Shown piece after piece: positions 1-8,247 of a stretch of DNA of 64,000 nucleotides. Each line of letters begins with the position of its first letter. The first letter of the stretch is position 1. Both the position numbers and the translations under genes were made by a program. Under the pieces are notes generated by a model. The model did no database searches and was not told where the DNA came from. It saw only the letters and a program-made list of their open reading frames with translations. Source of the DNA: HTCC2207 sp002685195 (lineage in GTDB: Bacteria; Pseudomonadota; Gammaproteobacteria; Pseudomonadales; Porticoccaceae); assembly GCA_051201675.1 (NCBI GenBank), contig CP179212.1, forward strand, positions 2,170,001 through 2,234,000. The letters run 5' to 3'.

Positions 1-524
1 TAAGCATGATACCTGCGGCGGTAGTGGGCGTTCTTTTTGCTAATGAGATTGAAGTTCTATTCGACCGTCAATTAGTCTTGGTGGGTGTCATGCTTTGGGT
101 AACAGGCGTACTTTTGATCATTGCGGACAATGCCAAAAATACAACTACAGGCGTTTCTTTAAGGCACTCAATTATTATTGGTGTTGCTCAGGCTATTGCT
201 ATATTACCTGGCATCTCCCGGTCAGGCGCTACGATTTCAACGTCTGTGCTACTGGGTATTGATCGCAGCAAGGCAGCTAGCTTTTCATTCTTAATGGTGG
301 TTCCTCTTATTCTGGGAAAAATAGCTAAAGATCTTATAGATGGCGGATTACAGATTAGTTCTGACCAGGTCAGTATTTTATGGGCTGGATTCTTAGCTGC
401 CTTCATTACCGGTCTTTTCGCGTGCCAATGGATGATAAAACTTGTTCGTAAGGCCCAGCTAAAATACTTCTCTTATTACTGCTTCATCGTGGGCACAATT
501 GCGATTGGCTACCAACAATTTTAA
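1..524 (+). CDS. uppP: Undecaprenyl-diphosphatase UppP (BacA), 3' part only
   Basis: Dephosphorylates undecaprenyl diphosphate in the inner membrane, recycling the lipid carrier for peptidoglycan. The gene runs in from the left edge (reading frame starts at base 3) and about 173 codons are visible; the family is usually about 265-275 residues, so roughly the first third is missing. The visible part has several hydrophobic helices and the family motif ILPGISRSGATIS. The in-frame ATG at base 6 is probably internal. It converges with queE, with 4 bases between the stops. The identification is secure; the true start is outside the window. Confidence 0.93.
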   Translation, partial: SMIPAAVVGVLFANEIEVLFDRQLVLVGVMLWVTGVLLIIADNAKNTTTGVSLRHSIIIGVAQAIAILPGISRSGATISTSVLLGIDRSKAASFSFLMVVPLILGKIAKDLIDGGLQISSDQVSILWAGFLAAFITGLFACQWMIKLVRKAQLKYFSYYCFIVGTIAIGYQQF

Positions 525-528
525 GTCT

Positions 529-1170
529 CTATTGCAGTCCTAAGAGCTTATGGGATTGCAGACTCAGGCTCCATCTAGGATGAGTTAAACAGTATTCTAT
601 AGTTTCCTTGACGTGTTCATTTTCATCTTCATCGAACATCGGTTGTAGGAAAAAATGCTCGAACTTCAAATGAACAAAATCTGAGGGCTGATGACCTTCT
701 TGGGGGTAAACCAATTTAATTTCATCTCCCTCCTCCACAACCACAGTAGATCCTGATTTAGGACTGACACAAACCCAGTCTACACCTTCGGGTACTGGCA
801 ATGTCCCATTCGTCTCAATAGCTAGCTCTGCGCCTTCGTTATGAAAAGCTTCTATCAGATCTTTATCCAGCTGCAACAAGGGCTCTCCCCCAGTGCATAT
901 AACATAGGGGTGGATAACATCTGTTATGCTTTCAGGCCAATAGCTCACAACCGCTTTAGCTAAGGCCATAGCATTCTTAAAACTACCTCCACCATCTCCA
1001 TCTGTACCCACAAAATCGGTATCACAGAATTGGCAAACAGCGTCAGCGCGATGTTTCTCTTTTCCGCTCCATAGATTACAACCAGTAAAACGACAAAATA
1101 TAGCCGGCCTTCCTGCATGCGCGCCTTCACCCTGTAAGGAGTAGAAAATTTCTTTTACTGCATATGCCAT
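529..1170 (-). CDS. queE: 7-carboxy-7-deazaguanine synthase QueE
   Basis: Radical SAM enzyme that converts 6-carboxytetrahydropterin to 7-carboxy-7-deazaguanine in queuosine (tRNA) biosynthesis. The 213 residues begin with the QueE opening EIFYSLQGEG. The cluster cysteines are C31, C46 and C49, in the C-X14-C-X2-C spacing of QueE rather than the classic CX3CX2C. The glycine-rich CTGGEPLLQ and IETNGT stretches follow. The start has no clear ribosome binding site. queC and queD are not in view, so it is a stand-alone gene here. Confidence 0.93.
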   Translation of the reverse strand: MAYAVKEIFYSLQGEGAHAGRPAIFCRFTGCNLWSGKEKHRADAVCQFCDTDFVGTDGDGGGSFKNAMALAKAVVSYWPESITDVIHPYVICTGGEPLLQLDKDLIEAFHNEGAELAIETNGTLPVPEGVDWVCVSPKSGSTVVVEEGDEIKLVYPQEGHQPSDFVHLKFEHFFLQPMFDEDENEHVKETIEYCLTHPRWSLSLQSHKLLGLQ

Positions 1171-1319
1171 TAGATTAAACCGTTATATGAACTCGCTTTA
1201 AAATTGATCTTGGATGTTGAAGTATCAAGCAACCTTGATCATTCAAGTTGACCCAACTAAATCGCTGACCATTCTACCTCACGGTGGAGAGAAAGTAGAT
1301 ATTGTGACTACCGGAACTT

Positions 1320-2141
1320 GTGTTACTTTTAAAAATTGCCCATGATAGATACATGAACACAGTAATGCGTCAAATTTTAAAATTTGGCTTAGAAAAAGCC
1401 GCTGAGAGAAACCTAAAGGATTACCCTCAAGTAGCCTGCTTTTCTCAAGACATCATATCGCGCAAAATAATGATCGACGGTATTTTTGAGCGTAACGAAC
1501 TAATAGCTCTAAAGTCCTTTTTAGTGTCCGAACCTAACCCTCGGGAAATCTGTTTAGATATTGGAGGCAATATAGGTAATCATGCAGTCTTTTTTTCTGG
1601 CCTTTTTGAACAAGTTATCAGCTTTGAACCAAACCATAAAACCTTCCAGCTATTGGCACTCAACGCTGGACTTGCTGACAATATTACTGCAGTTAACCTC
1701 GGACTTAGTGACCAAACTGATACCTTGCCGGCAAGAGTAAAACACTTGAACCTAGGTGGTGCTCAGATAACAGATGCTGCAGAGGCAAATACTGAATTCT
1801 CTGTCATGGCTTTAGATGAATACTTGCAAAACAAAGCACCACGACCCATTAGCTTCATTAAGATGAACGTGGAGGGTTATGAACTAAAAGCTCTTCAAGG
1901 GGCAACTGAAACTCTGCAAAAACATCAGCCAATGTTAGTTTTAGAATTTCATGTCAAAAAAGACAAAACTAAAACTGACGCCATACTGTCGTTTTTAGCA
2001 GCTCAAGGCTACGGCTATGCTCATATTTTCAAGCCAAAATTTTTTTCCCGCGCCAAACCAAAATTCGTAAAAGTTCCACTTTCGGGACTTGAAAACTATC
2101 CTACAAAAAATCATAAAATGGTGGTTTTCACATTTGACTGA
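1320..2141 (+). CDS. FkbM-family SAM-dependent methyltransferase
   Basis: Predicted O-methyltransferase of the FkbM family; the substrate cannot be told. It has 273 residues from a GTG start; ATG codons at 1353 and 1365 are alternatives and none has a strong ribosome binding site. The SAM-binding Rossmann part is visible: CLDIGGNIGNHAVFF (motif I), then VISFEPN (acidic end of strand 2) and later FIKMNVEGYELKALQGA, typical of FkbM proteins. No glycan or polyketide cluster is adjacent, so it is a solitary gene between queE and a small regulator. Confidence 0.8.
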   Translation: MLLLKIAHDRYMNTVMRQILKFGLEKAAERNLKDYPQVACFSQDIISRKIMIDGIFERNELIALKSFLVSEPNPREICLDIGGNIGNHAVFFSGLFEQVISFEPNHKTFQLLALNAGLADNITAVNLGLSDQTDTLPARVKHLNLGGAQITDAAEANTEFSVMALDEYLQNKAPRPISFIKMNVEGYELKALQGATETLQKHQPMLVLEFHVKKDKTKTDAILSFLAAQGYGYAHIFKPKFFSRAKPKFVKVPLSGLENYPTKNHKMVVFTFD

Positions 2142-2406
2142 CTGGTCCTGAGAGTCAGTGAAATACTTGCGACTAAACCTCCGAACATAGCCTGTCCCTG
2201 TTTCCTCCATCTTCTTATCAAATACTCAGTAATAAATAAAAACAGAACAAGCGGATGCTTCCTGTTTTTCACTAAGTTTACCCTTAAGACCTTCATTCCA
2301 TTATGGACGATAGCTTCCACGGACTTTATTTTGTGAGCTACTATGCAAAACTTCGAATTCGTATAGATTATTGAAATAAAACGTCTATCATTGGTTTTAA
2401 GTTGAA

Positions 2407-2625
2407 TTGAAAACGCAAGGAGCTCTCGAAGTGCTAGACCAACTAATGGAAAAACATAACATTAGCCAAAGTGAACTTGGGAGAGTCACAGGTGTGCCTC
2501 AGGCGACTATTAGCCGTTACGTAAACGGAACAACCAAATCACTCAAATTTCATAGCCTAAAGGCCTTAGCAGAATACTTTCAGGTACCGATGGAAGATAT
2601 CGTCTCGAGAAGAGATGATATTTAA
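2407..2625 (+). CDS. Small XRE/Cro-C1 helix-turn-helix regulator
   Basis: A 72-residue protein that is almost entirely one XRE-type DNA-binding domain. The helix-turn-helix is visible as ISQSELGRVTGVPQATISRYVNG (about residues 18-40), followed by LKALAEYFQVPMEDI as the closing helices. No ligand or dimerisation domain is attached. The start is TTG at 2407, with no better ATG upstream. It lies 7 bases from the stop of the convergent pyrimidine gene. Small free-standing XRE proteins can be phage or antitoxin remnants, but no partner toxin is seen. Confidence 0.75.
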   Translation: MKTQGALEVLDQLMEKHNISQSELGRVTGVPQATISRYVNGTTKSLKFHSLKALAEYFQVPMEDIVSRRDDI

Positions 2626-2632
2626 AATAGAG

Positions 2633-4321
2633 TCATAGACTTATGGGTTTAGCCGGAGAGGCTTGTAAAAAGGGTCCATCCACACAAATACGCTGACCAT
2701 CTGGAGCAGCACATGCCCCACAGATCCCCACCCCACACTTAGTAAGGTAGTCAATTGCGCTAAAGATTTGATCATCTCTGCAGAACTCCCTTTGAACAGC
2801 AGCGGCGGCATGTACCATTGGAGAAGGCCCACAGTTATAAAAAACTAACTTATCTAAATCGGACCGCTCCATCCCTTTCAAACGATCACGAAGTAACTCA
2901 GTTACAAAACCTTTGAAGCCTTGACTCCCATCATCAGTAGCAACATGCACCTGAGCTATTTTCTGGCACTCTTCAAGGTAATAAAGTCGCTCTGCTGTGC
3001 GAGCCCCTGTAAAAATCTCGGCGTTGCCAAAATCTCTGGCAAGTTGATAAACCGCTGCTAGACCAGTACCTCCGGCAACTGCCATAATCTTTGCATCTTC
3101 AGGTGGAGCTACAGGAATCCCATGAGGACCTCGCACGTAGACTTCCGAACCTACGGGCAAGTCCATTAGTTCATGAGTAAATATACCCACATCGATTACA
3201 GCTAGCTGAAAAGGATCATCTGAAAGAGCAGAAAAAGGTTTTTCTCCCAAGCCTGGTATCCAAAGAAACACAAACTCCCCTGCTTGGATGTTAATTTTTC
3301 TATCAAAAGTCAGAACGCAAATATCCTCACACACTCGCTTATTTTCAACTAGAACGACAGGCTCAAAATCCATGTCAATATCGTAGCGAATATGTCCTTC
3401 TGCTTTGTTACTAGCAAAACAAACATCAGATTCAAGCTGATTAAAATAACTACCAATATCTTCTGTGGTCATCCCAGTTAGAGCCGAACCCACTCCCACT
3501 ATAGTAGAGCCAGCATCTATGAATTCCCTCACATCTGCTGCACTACTGACACCCCCACAACCAACGATAGGCACTTCTGTAACCGCTGCAATTTCACGAA
3601 TGCATTTTAGAGCAATAGGTAAAACTCCTTTGCCCGACATGCCACCAGCACCATTACTTAGCACAGGTTGTCCATGTGATGATGTATACCCTGGGCCAAC
3701 CGTATTAATAGCACATAGGGCATCTGCTCCTCCATCCACTGCAGCAAGAGCTATCTCTCCAATATTAGAGGTATTCGGAGTCAACTTAGGGATTACGGGG
3801 ATATTAACCACCGCCTTTACCGCAGCAGTCACCTCTTTAACCATATCGGGATCCTGCCCCATGGCCATACCGTAACCCTGTGCGTGAGGGCATGAAAGGT
3901 TAAGTTCAAGACCATTGGCAACAGGTGCCATAATTTTTGCTACTTCTACAAACTCTGCAACACTGCCACCAAAAATCGACACTAGTAAAAATCGATCCTC
4001 AGGAACAGTAAGCTTGGACATTGACTCCGCAGCCGCTTCGGCACCCGGATTAGTTAAGCCCACTGCGTTGACAAAACAGCCCGGGGCATATTGGCTATAA
4101 ACCGGTTCGCGATTTCCTGCACGAGGCGTGGGCCCAACACTTTTGGTAGTAATAACACCAATTTGAGGCATCTGATCAAACATCGCCTGAATAATTGAAG
4201 TCGCTGTGGTTACAATTCCTGAAGGAATTGTAAATGGGCCCGATAGGGTCTTTCCAAGAAATTCTGTTTTCAATATGGCTCGCCAAAAGCTTGTTAATTT
4301 GATGAGGTGGTGTCGTGGCAT
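2633..4321 (-). CDS. Fused class 1B dihydroorotate dehydrogenase (PyrD-PyrK)
   Basis: Oxidises dihydroorotate to orotate in pyrimidine synthesis. The 562-residue chain joins two proteins that are normally separate. Residues ~20-310 are an FMN-binding PyrD barrel (IPSGIVTTATSII, NLSCPHAQGYG, GCGGVSSAADVREF). Residues ~325-562 are a PyrK-like electron-transfer module with a flavin/NAD fold (EKPFSALSDD, VAGGTGLAAVYQLA) and a 2Fe-2S cysteine set C529, C534, C537, C546. Such an enzyme would pass electrons to NAD+ rather than to quinone. The start is uncertain: ATG at 4321 lacks a ribosome binding site and TTG at 4273 is an alternative. Whether it is the cell's only DHODH cannot be seen. Confidence 0.85.
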   Translation of the reverse strand: MPRHHLIKLTSFWRAILKTEFLGKTLSGPFTIPSGIVTTATSIIQAMFDQMPQIGVITTKSVGPTPRAGNREPVYSQYAPGCFVNAVGLTNPGAEAAAESMSKLTVPEDRFLLVSIFGGSVAEFVEVAKIMAPVANGLELNLSCPHAQGYGMAMGQDPDMVKEVTAAVKAVVNIPVIPKLTPNTSNIGEIALAAVDGGADALCAINTVGPGYTSSHGQPVLSNGAGGMSGKGVLPIALKCIREIAAVTEVPIVGCGGVSSAADVREFIDAGSTIVGVGSALTGMTTEDIGSYFNQLESDVCFASNKAEGHIRYDIDMDFEPVVLVENKRVCEDICVLTFDRKINIQAGEFVFLWIPGLGEKPFSALSDDPFQLAVIDVGIFTHELMDLPVGSEVYVRGPHGIPVAPPEDAKIMAVAGGTGLAAVYQLARDFGNAEIFTGARTAERLYYLEECQKIAQVHVATDDGSQGFKGFVTELLRDRLKGMERSDLDKLVFYNCGPSPMVHAAAAVQREFCRDDQIFSAIDYLTKCGVGICGACAAPDGQRICVDGPFLQASPAKPISL

Positions 4322-4594
4322 TATACCGATTCTGTAGAATTAATCTGCTATGAATTTAGCTTAGTAACTACTTTAATTAGGACTATATAATCAAAAAATG
4401 ATCCTTTACTGTTATCGTCATTACTCGGGCCAAAAAATACTATTCTATTTATGTAGATTAGCCCGCAATTTTCATTGCAAACTGAATAATCGATCAAAAA
4501 TACATTACACTGACATTTGGAAGATGGGTAGTGAGATTCAATCTCGGCTTCGCTCATCTTAATAAACTCTAATCTTTGTAGGACTATAATAACC

Positions 4595-5014
4595 ATGAAA
4601 CTAAACTCTACCCTAGATTCAATAGCCAAACCCTTTTCCGCATTAGCACCCTGGATATTGCGCCTCTCGCTTGGTGTTGCATTTTTTCTTCATGGTTACA
4701 GCAAGTTCCCGCTACCACCTGAAAAGATGGTTGGGTGGTTCGAAAGTATAGGTATTCCGGCACCCGAGCTGGTCAGCAGTATGGTTGCTATCGGAGAGGT
4801 CTCCGCAGGCATTGGCATTATTATCGGAGGACTTCTGGGTAGCTCTCTCGGACACCTAGTTACAAGAATCTCAGGGGGTGCCGTAGTGGTTATTATGGGA
4901 GGAGCCTTCTTCATTGCACATTCCGACTGGTTTATCACTGCAAAGTTATTTACCAGTGAGCAAATTTTCCTTTTTGCACTTGGCATGTATTTCGCAATTA
5001 AGGGAAATGACTGA
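4595..5014 (+). CDS. DoxX-family membrane protein
   Basis: Small inner-membrane protein of 139 residues with four predicted hydrophobic segments (about residues 18-35, 60-80, 90-108 and 120-136). The first carries the DoxX signature RLSLGVAFFLHGYSKF. DoxX-family proteins have been linked to oxidative stress or quinone-dependent oxidation, but most members have no proven function. An AGGAC motif lies about 11 bases upstream of the ATG. It stands alone between pyrDK and the prenyltransferase gene. Confidence 0.8.
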   Translation: MKLNSTLDSIAKPFSALAPWILRLSLGVAFFLHGYSKFPLPPEKMVGWFESIGIPAPELVSSMVAIGEVSAGIGIIIGGLLGSSLGHLVTRISGGAVVVIMGGAFFIAHSDWFITAKLFTSEQIFLFALGMYFAIKGND

Positions 5015-5180
5015 CTGCCGAAATAATAAAGGCCCTATTAAATCTAATCGTCCCAGAAGTTTCTTTACTACTGGGGCATGTCATAATAACGTCTAAAATT
5101 TGAGTTTAACGGCAATCGGAGTTTACTATTACATTATTGCAGGTATCCTCTAAAGCTAACAAATTTGGAAACAATAACTG

Positions 5181-5948
5181 ATGCGAGTCCCCCCTTTTTT
5201 ATACAGCCTCTATGAGCGATTTCTCCGCGGTCAGTTGAATTCAACAAAACGTCCACTACATGTTGGTCTGATTGTCGACGGCAACCGACGTTTTGCTTTG
5301 GCAAATGGTTTAGCAACTCGTAAAGCTGGCCACATGGCTGGTTCTGACCGACTCCAAGACTTTTTAAAATGGTGTCTAGAACTCAATATTAAAATTGTAA
5401 CTCTCTATGGTTTTTCTACCGAAAACTACAAACGAAGTAGTGAAGAAGTTGAAGAATTGATGAGCATTATTCTCAATAAATTTCGCACACTCCAGACTGA
5501 CCCACTCATTGCTGATGAGAACGTAAAAATAAAAGTCATTGGCAGACGCGATGGCTTCTCTCAGGAAATGCAAGATGAAATCAGCAAAGTAGAAGCTATG
5601 ACCGAGGAACATGATAGCTTTCAACTTAATATCGCAATTGGCTATGGCGGCCGCGCTGAAATAGTCGATGCTGTGAAGCAAATCGGGGAACAAATCAAAG
5701 CCGGTGAAATAGAAATAGATGCTATCGATGAAGATATGCTATCCAATCACCTTTACACCGAAGGAATGCCTGACCCTGACCTTATAATTCGCACCTCGGG
5801 TGAAGAGCGTCTATCAGGGTTCTTATTATGGCAAAGTGCCTATTCGGAGCTTTATTTTACTGAAGTTTTCTGGCCTGCATTCCGCAAAATTGACTTTTGG
5901 AGAGCTATTCGTGTTTGGCAACAACGTCATAGGCGTTTTGGCAAGTAG
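5181..5948 (+). CDS. cis-prenyltransferase, UppS family
   Basis: Predicted to add isoprene units in cis to an allylic diphosphate, as undecaprenyl diphosphate synthase does. The 255 residues contain the family motifs: D33 in VDGNRRFA, YGFSTENYKRS, and RTSGEERLSGFLLWQSAYSEL near the C-terminus. The first motif reads DGNRRFA rather than the DGNGRWA usual for proteobacterial UppS. The gene is also not next to cdsA, dxr or bamA, where uppS normally sits. It may be a second cis-prenyltransferase with a different chain length. Confidence 0.82.
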   Translation: MRVPPFLYSLYERFLRGQLNSTKRPLHVGLIVDGNRRFALANGLATRKAGHMAGSDRLQDFLKWCLELNIKIVTLYGFSTENYKRSSEEVEELMSIILNKFRTLQTDPLIADENVKIKVIGRRDGFSQEMQDEISKVEAMTEEHDSFQLNIAIGYGGRAEIVDAVKQIGEQIKAGEIEIDAIDEDMLSNHLYTEGMPDPDLIIRTSGEERLSGFLLWQSAYSELYFTEVFWPAFRKIDFWRAIRVWQQRHRRFGK

Positions 5949-5965
5949 CATTAGCTGATAAATCC

Positions 5966-7378
5966 CTACGATTGGCCGTAATCATAATAATCCGCAATCG
6001 CTAATCCAGCCGCAACACTAGTGAAGGGGTCATGCTCCACAACCTTACCCGAAAATTGATTTTCCAGTATATCTTTTACTGCCGGGATTAAGGACGAACC
6101 CCCTGTTCTGAGAACCAGGTCAATATCATCCGCGCACAAATTAATTTTCCCGAGTATTAAGCTAATTGCCTGCTCTAACTCAAACAATAAATCAGAAATC
6201 ATCACTTCAAACTCCCAGCGCTCCAGCTCAATCTCTATATCCAACTCAGGGATATCTAATACTGCTGTTTCTTGAATAGAAAGTTGAGCTTTAAATAACT
6301 TGATTGCCTCGAAAACCTGATAGCTATAGTTCTGCTTAATCAAATCATAAAGACGCCTAAATTTGGCTGCAGCTGGATCAGTCTGAGTCATACGTTGCAT
6401 CACCGGGGCAGTAAATTTATTCTGATTAAGCATGTAGCTAACAGGCCAGTTGATCAGTAAGTCCTCAAACTCTCCAAATGGAAATAAAGTGTCGATGTTT
6501 AGACCATCAACTACCCTACTCCACCGCTCTCCTCTGCCAAGAAGCGGAAATACGAGTTCTCTAAAAATGGTTTGATCAATTCGATCACCTCCCAAACCAA
6601 TACCATGAGTGGCCTCTACATTAAAATGCCTGTTATTGCGCTTGAGAATACTAAAGTCAAGAGTGCCTCCTCCAAAATCCACGGTAAGAATACGCTGATC
6701 TCCGCCACCAGGATAATTATGTAGGTAACTAATTGCCGCTGCTGTTGGTTCAGGACAAAACTTCTGCTCTTGAATGCCGGCGTAGCCATAGGCCTCAGTG
6801 AGGCGGTGCATAGCTATGTTATTACTTTGTTTCTCATTACCTTCAAAATTAACAGGATGCCCGATACATGCGTGATCAACCTTGTGCTTAGCCAAATTGC
6901 TAAGACTCGACTGAAGAGCCTTACGAATACCTACTAGAATTGGAGTTACTAAGGCAACCAGCCTAAAGGGCCGGTTAAAAATCAATGTCCGATCGCTGCT
7001 CTTGTGGCCCAGTAGGCGCTTGGTGCCCCTAAATAATCGGCCTGGCAAGCCAGCGTCGTTAAATGCCTGTCCATAAACCTTGCTTGTATCTCCTTCTCCT
7101 GCTGGACCATCTTTACTGCCTGCGCTGGTCCTTTCCTCTCCTAATAACTCGGCACTCAGCTCGACGGTTCGTCCGCGATTACCGGTAATGTAGTCATCAA
7201 TAGCCTGCTGTCCAATGACAGTAACAAAGTCTTTATCTAAATAATTAGCGGAAGGCATTATGGCTGCATCGCTTCCAAGTTCGATCAAGCTGACTTTTTC
7301 CCCATCAAAAGTCGCAGCAGCACTATTGCTCGTGCCAAAATCAATGCCTATACCTATAGACGATTTATCCTGTGAGAT
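5966..7378 (-). CDS. Hsp70-family chaperone, YegD-like, with apparent ATC start
   Basis: Cytoplasmic Hsp70-like ATPase of about 470 residues, close to the length of E. coli YegD, with no long substrate-binding domain. Motifs: IDFGTSNSAA (phosphate 1, residues 12-21), EPTAAAISY (~210-218), TVDFGGGTLDFSIL (phosphate 2, ~232-245) and RTGGSSLIPAV near the end. The first canonical start in frame is TTG at 7288, which would remove phosphate 1. In-frame coding continues upstream to an AAGGAG site at 7385-7390, followed six bases later by ATC at 7378, giving a sensible N-terminus MSQDKSSIGIG. The start is therefore either rare ATC or a base error for ATG. Confidence 0.82.
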   Translation of the reverse strand: MSQDKSSIGIGIDFGTSNSAAATFDGEKVSLIELGSDAAIMPSANYLDKDFVTVIGQQAIDDYITGNRGRTVELSAELLGEERTSAGSKDGPAGEGDTSKVYGQAFNDAGLPGRLFRGTKRLLGHKSSDRTLIFNRPFRLVALVTPILVGIRKALQSSLSNLAKHKVDHACIGHPVNFEGNEKQSNNIAMHRLTEAYGYAGIQEQKFCPEPTAAAISYLHNYPGGGDQRILTVDFGGGTLDFSILKRNNRHFNVEATHGIGLGGDRIDQTIFRELVFPLLGRGERWSRVVDGLNIDTLFPFGEFEDLLINWPVSYMLNQNKFTAPVMQRMTQTDPAAAKFRRLYDLIKQNYSYQVFEAIKLFKAQLSIQETAVLDIPELDIEIELERWEFEVMISDLLFELEQAISLILGKINLCADDIDLVLRTGGSSLIPAVKDILENQFSGKVVEHDPFTSVAAGLAIADYYDYGQS

Positions 7379-7384
7379 GATTTG

Positions 7385-7390
7385 CTCCTT
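7385..7390 (-). promoter_or_regulatory. Ribosome binding site AAGGAG placing the Hsp70 start
   Basis: AAGGAG read on the minus strand. It is a near-perfect anti-SD match, six bases before the ATC at 7378. It decides the start of the YegD-like gene because no ATG, GTG or TTG lies between it and the first nucleotide-binding motif. Confidence 0.6.
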
Positions 7391-7576
7391 AGGGACTTTA
7401 CTGACGACTAGAAGGGCAGTATTTTAGCGGAAAACAAAAAACAATAAATCAAAAGGTTGAGCCTTTGGCCACAAAATAAAAAAGCCAGATGAAATTTAAG
7501 CTGATTAAGCAGAAAACAACCTCGTGAACTGACAACGAAGAAAATCATAGATCCTAACGTTGCTTAATCTAAGTCA

Positions 7577-8068
7577 TCAAAGTGGAATTGACTCAAATTT
7601 GTTCTCAACTCGATTTTTGACAACCTCATCAGCTTTAAAAATCTGTCCATTCATCGCGATATAAACCCCTGCTGAAATCGCTTGAATCGCCCCAACGGCA
7701 CAACCAATATTGAAAACCGCGTCATTTTCGGCGAACGCAGCCGGTTGCAAAGCACCGGTCAAAATAATCTTCTTATCTCTAATATCTTCTAACCATGTCG
7801 CAGTCTCAACCATCCCGTCAGTTCCATGAGTGATTAAAATATGCTCTGCATCAGAATTCTCGACAGCCTCATGTATAGCTTTGCGGTCTACATCAGTCAT
7901 ATCCAGACTATCAACTCGCATAAGTTGATGCACAAAGACCTCAAATTCCACATTCATCCGCTTTAGTAAGTCACCTATCACAGGATGTCCTACTTGAAAT
8001 TCGCTAGCTGCATCAAAGTAAACTTTATCGATCGTTCCACCGGTGGTAAAAATCACTAATTGCTTCAT
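7577..8068 (-). CDS. Single-domain asparaginase-like protein
   Basis: About 163 residues, corresponding only to the N-terminal domain of type I/II L-asparaginases (full enzymes are ~330). Both catalytic threonine motifs are present: FTTGGTIDKVY near the start and THGTDGMVETA in the middle, then LTGALQPAAF. The C-terminal domain is absent, and the gene ends cleanly rather than by a visible frameshift. Short asparaginase-domain proteins are known in proteobacteria; their activity is uncertain. The ATG at 8068 is preferred over ATG 8080 because GAGAGTAG precedes it at a suitable distance. Confidence 0.78.
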   Translation of the reverse strand: MKQLVIFTTGGTIDKVYFDAASEFQVGHPVIGDLLKRMNVEFEVFVHQLMRVDSLDMTDVDRKAIHEAVENSDAEHILITHGTDGMVETATWLEDIRDKKIILTGALQPAAFAENDAVFNIGCAVGAIQAISAGVYIAMNGQIFKADEVVKNRVENKFESIPL

Positions 8069-8193
8069 ATCTACTCTCATTTACGAATAATATTTTACAC
8101 CTGAAGTCCACTACTGATGACATACTCGTTCTAGGCTAATAATCAGCGTATAGTGTAATACAAAGTCACTGGCTATCTCCCGTTTAGTTATGC

Positions 8194-8223
8194 TGATCCA
8201 AATAATATTTGGGACCGTAAAAC
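8194..8223 (+). promoter_or_regulatory. ECF promoter for sigma-anti-sigma operon
   Basis: TGATCC (8194-8199), an 18-base spacer, then TAAAAC (8218-8223), 25 bases before the sigma ATG. This closely fits the promoter class used by RpoE of the RpoE-ChrR system (-35 TGATCC, -10 near TAAGA). It implies that the sigma factor drives its own operon. No other equally good copy was found in front of a gene in this window. Confidence 0.65.
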
Positions 8224-8247
8224 AGCAAAAGAGAGGAGCCGAAGCAT

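Noticed and set aside
2111..2320. 69-codon minus-strand frame after the FkbM gene
   Set aside because: Overlaps the methyltransferase end and shows no family features.
3465..3875. 136-codon open frame on the plus strand inside pyrDK
   Set aside because: It is fully antisense to a protein with clear catalytic motifs and has no recognisable domain; a mirror frame of the real gene.
4348..4557. Possible 69-residue minus-strand protein with four cysteines between pyrDK and doxX
   Set aside because: No strong ribosome site or known motif, and AT-rich; it cannot be separated from chance.
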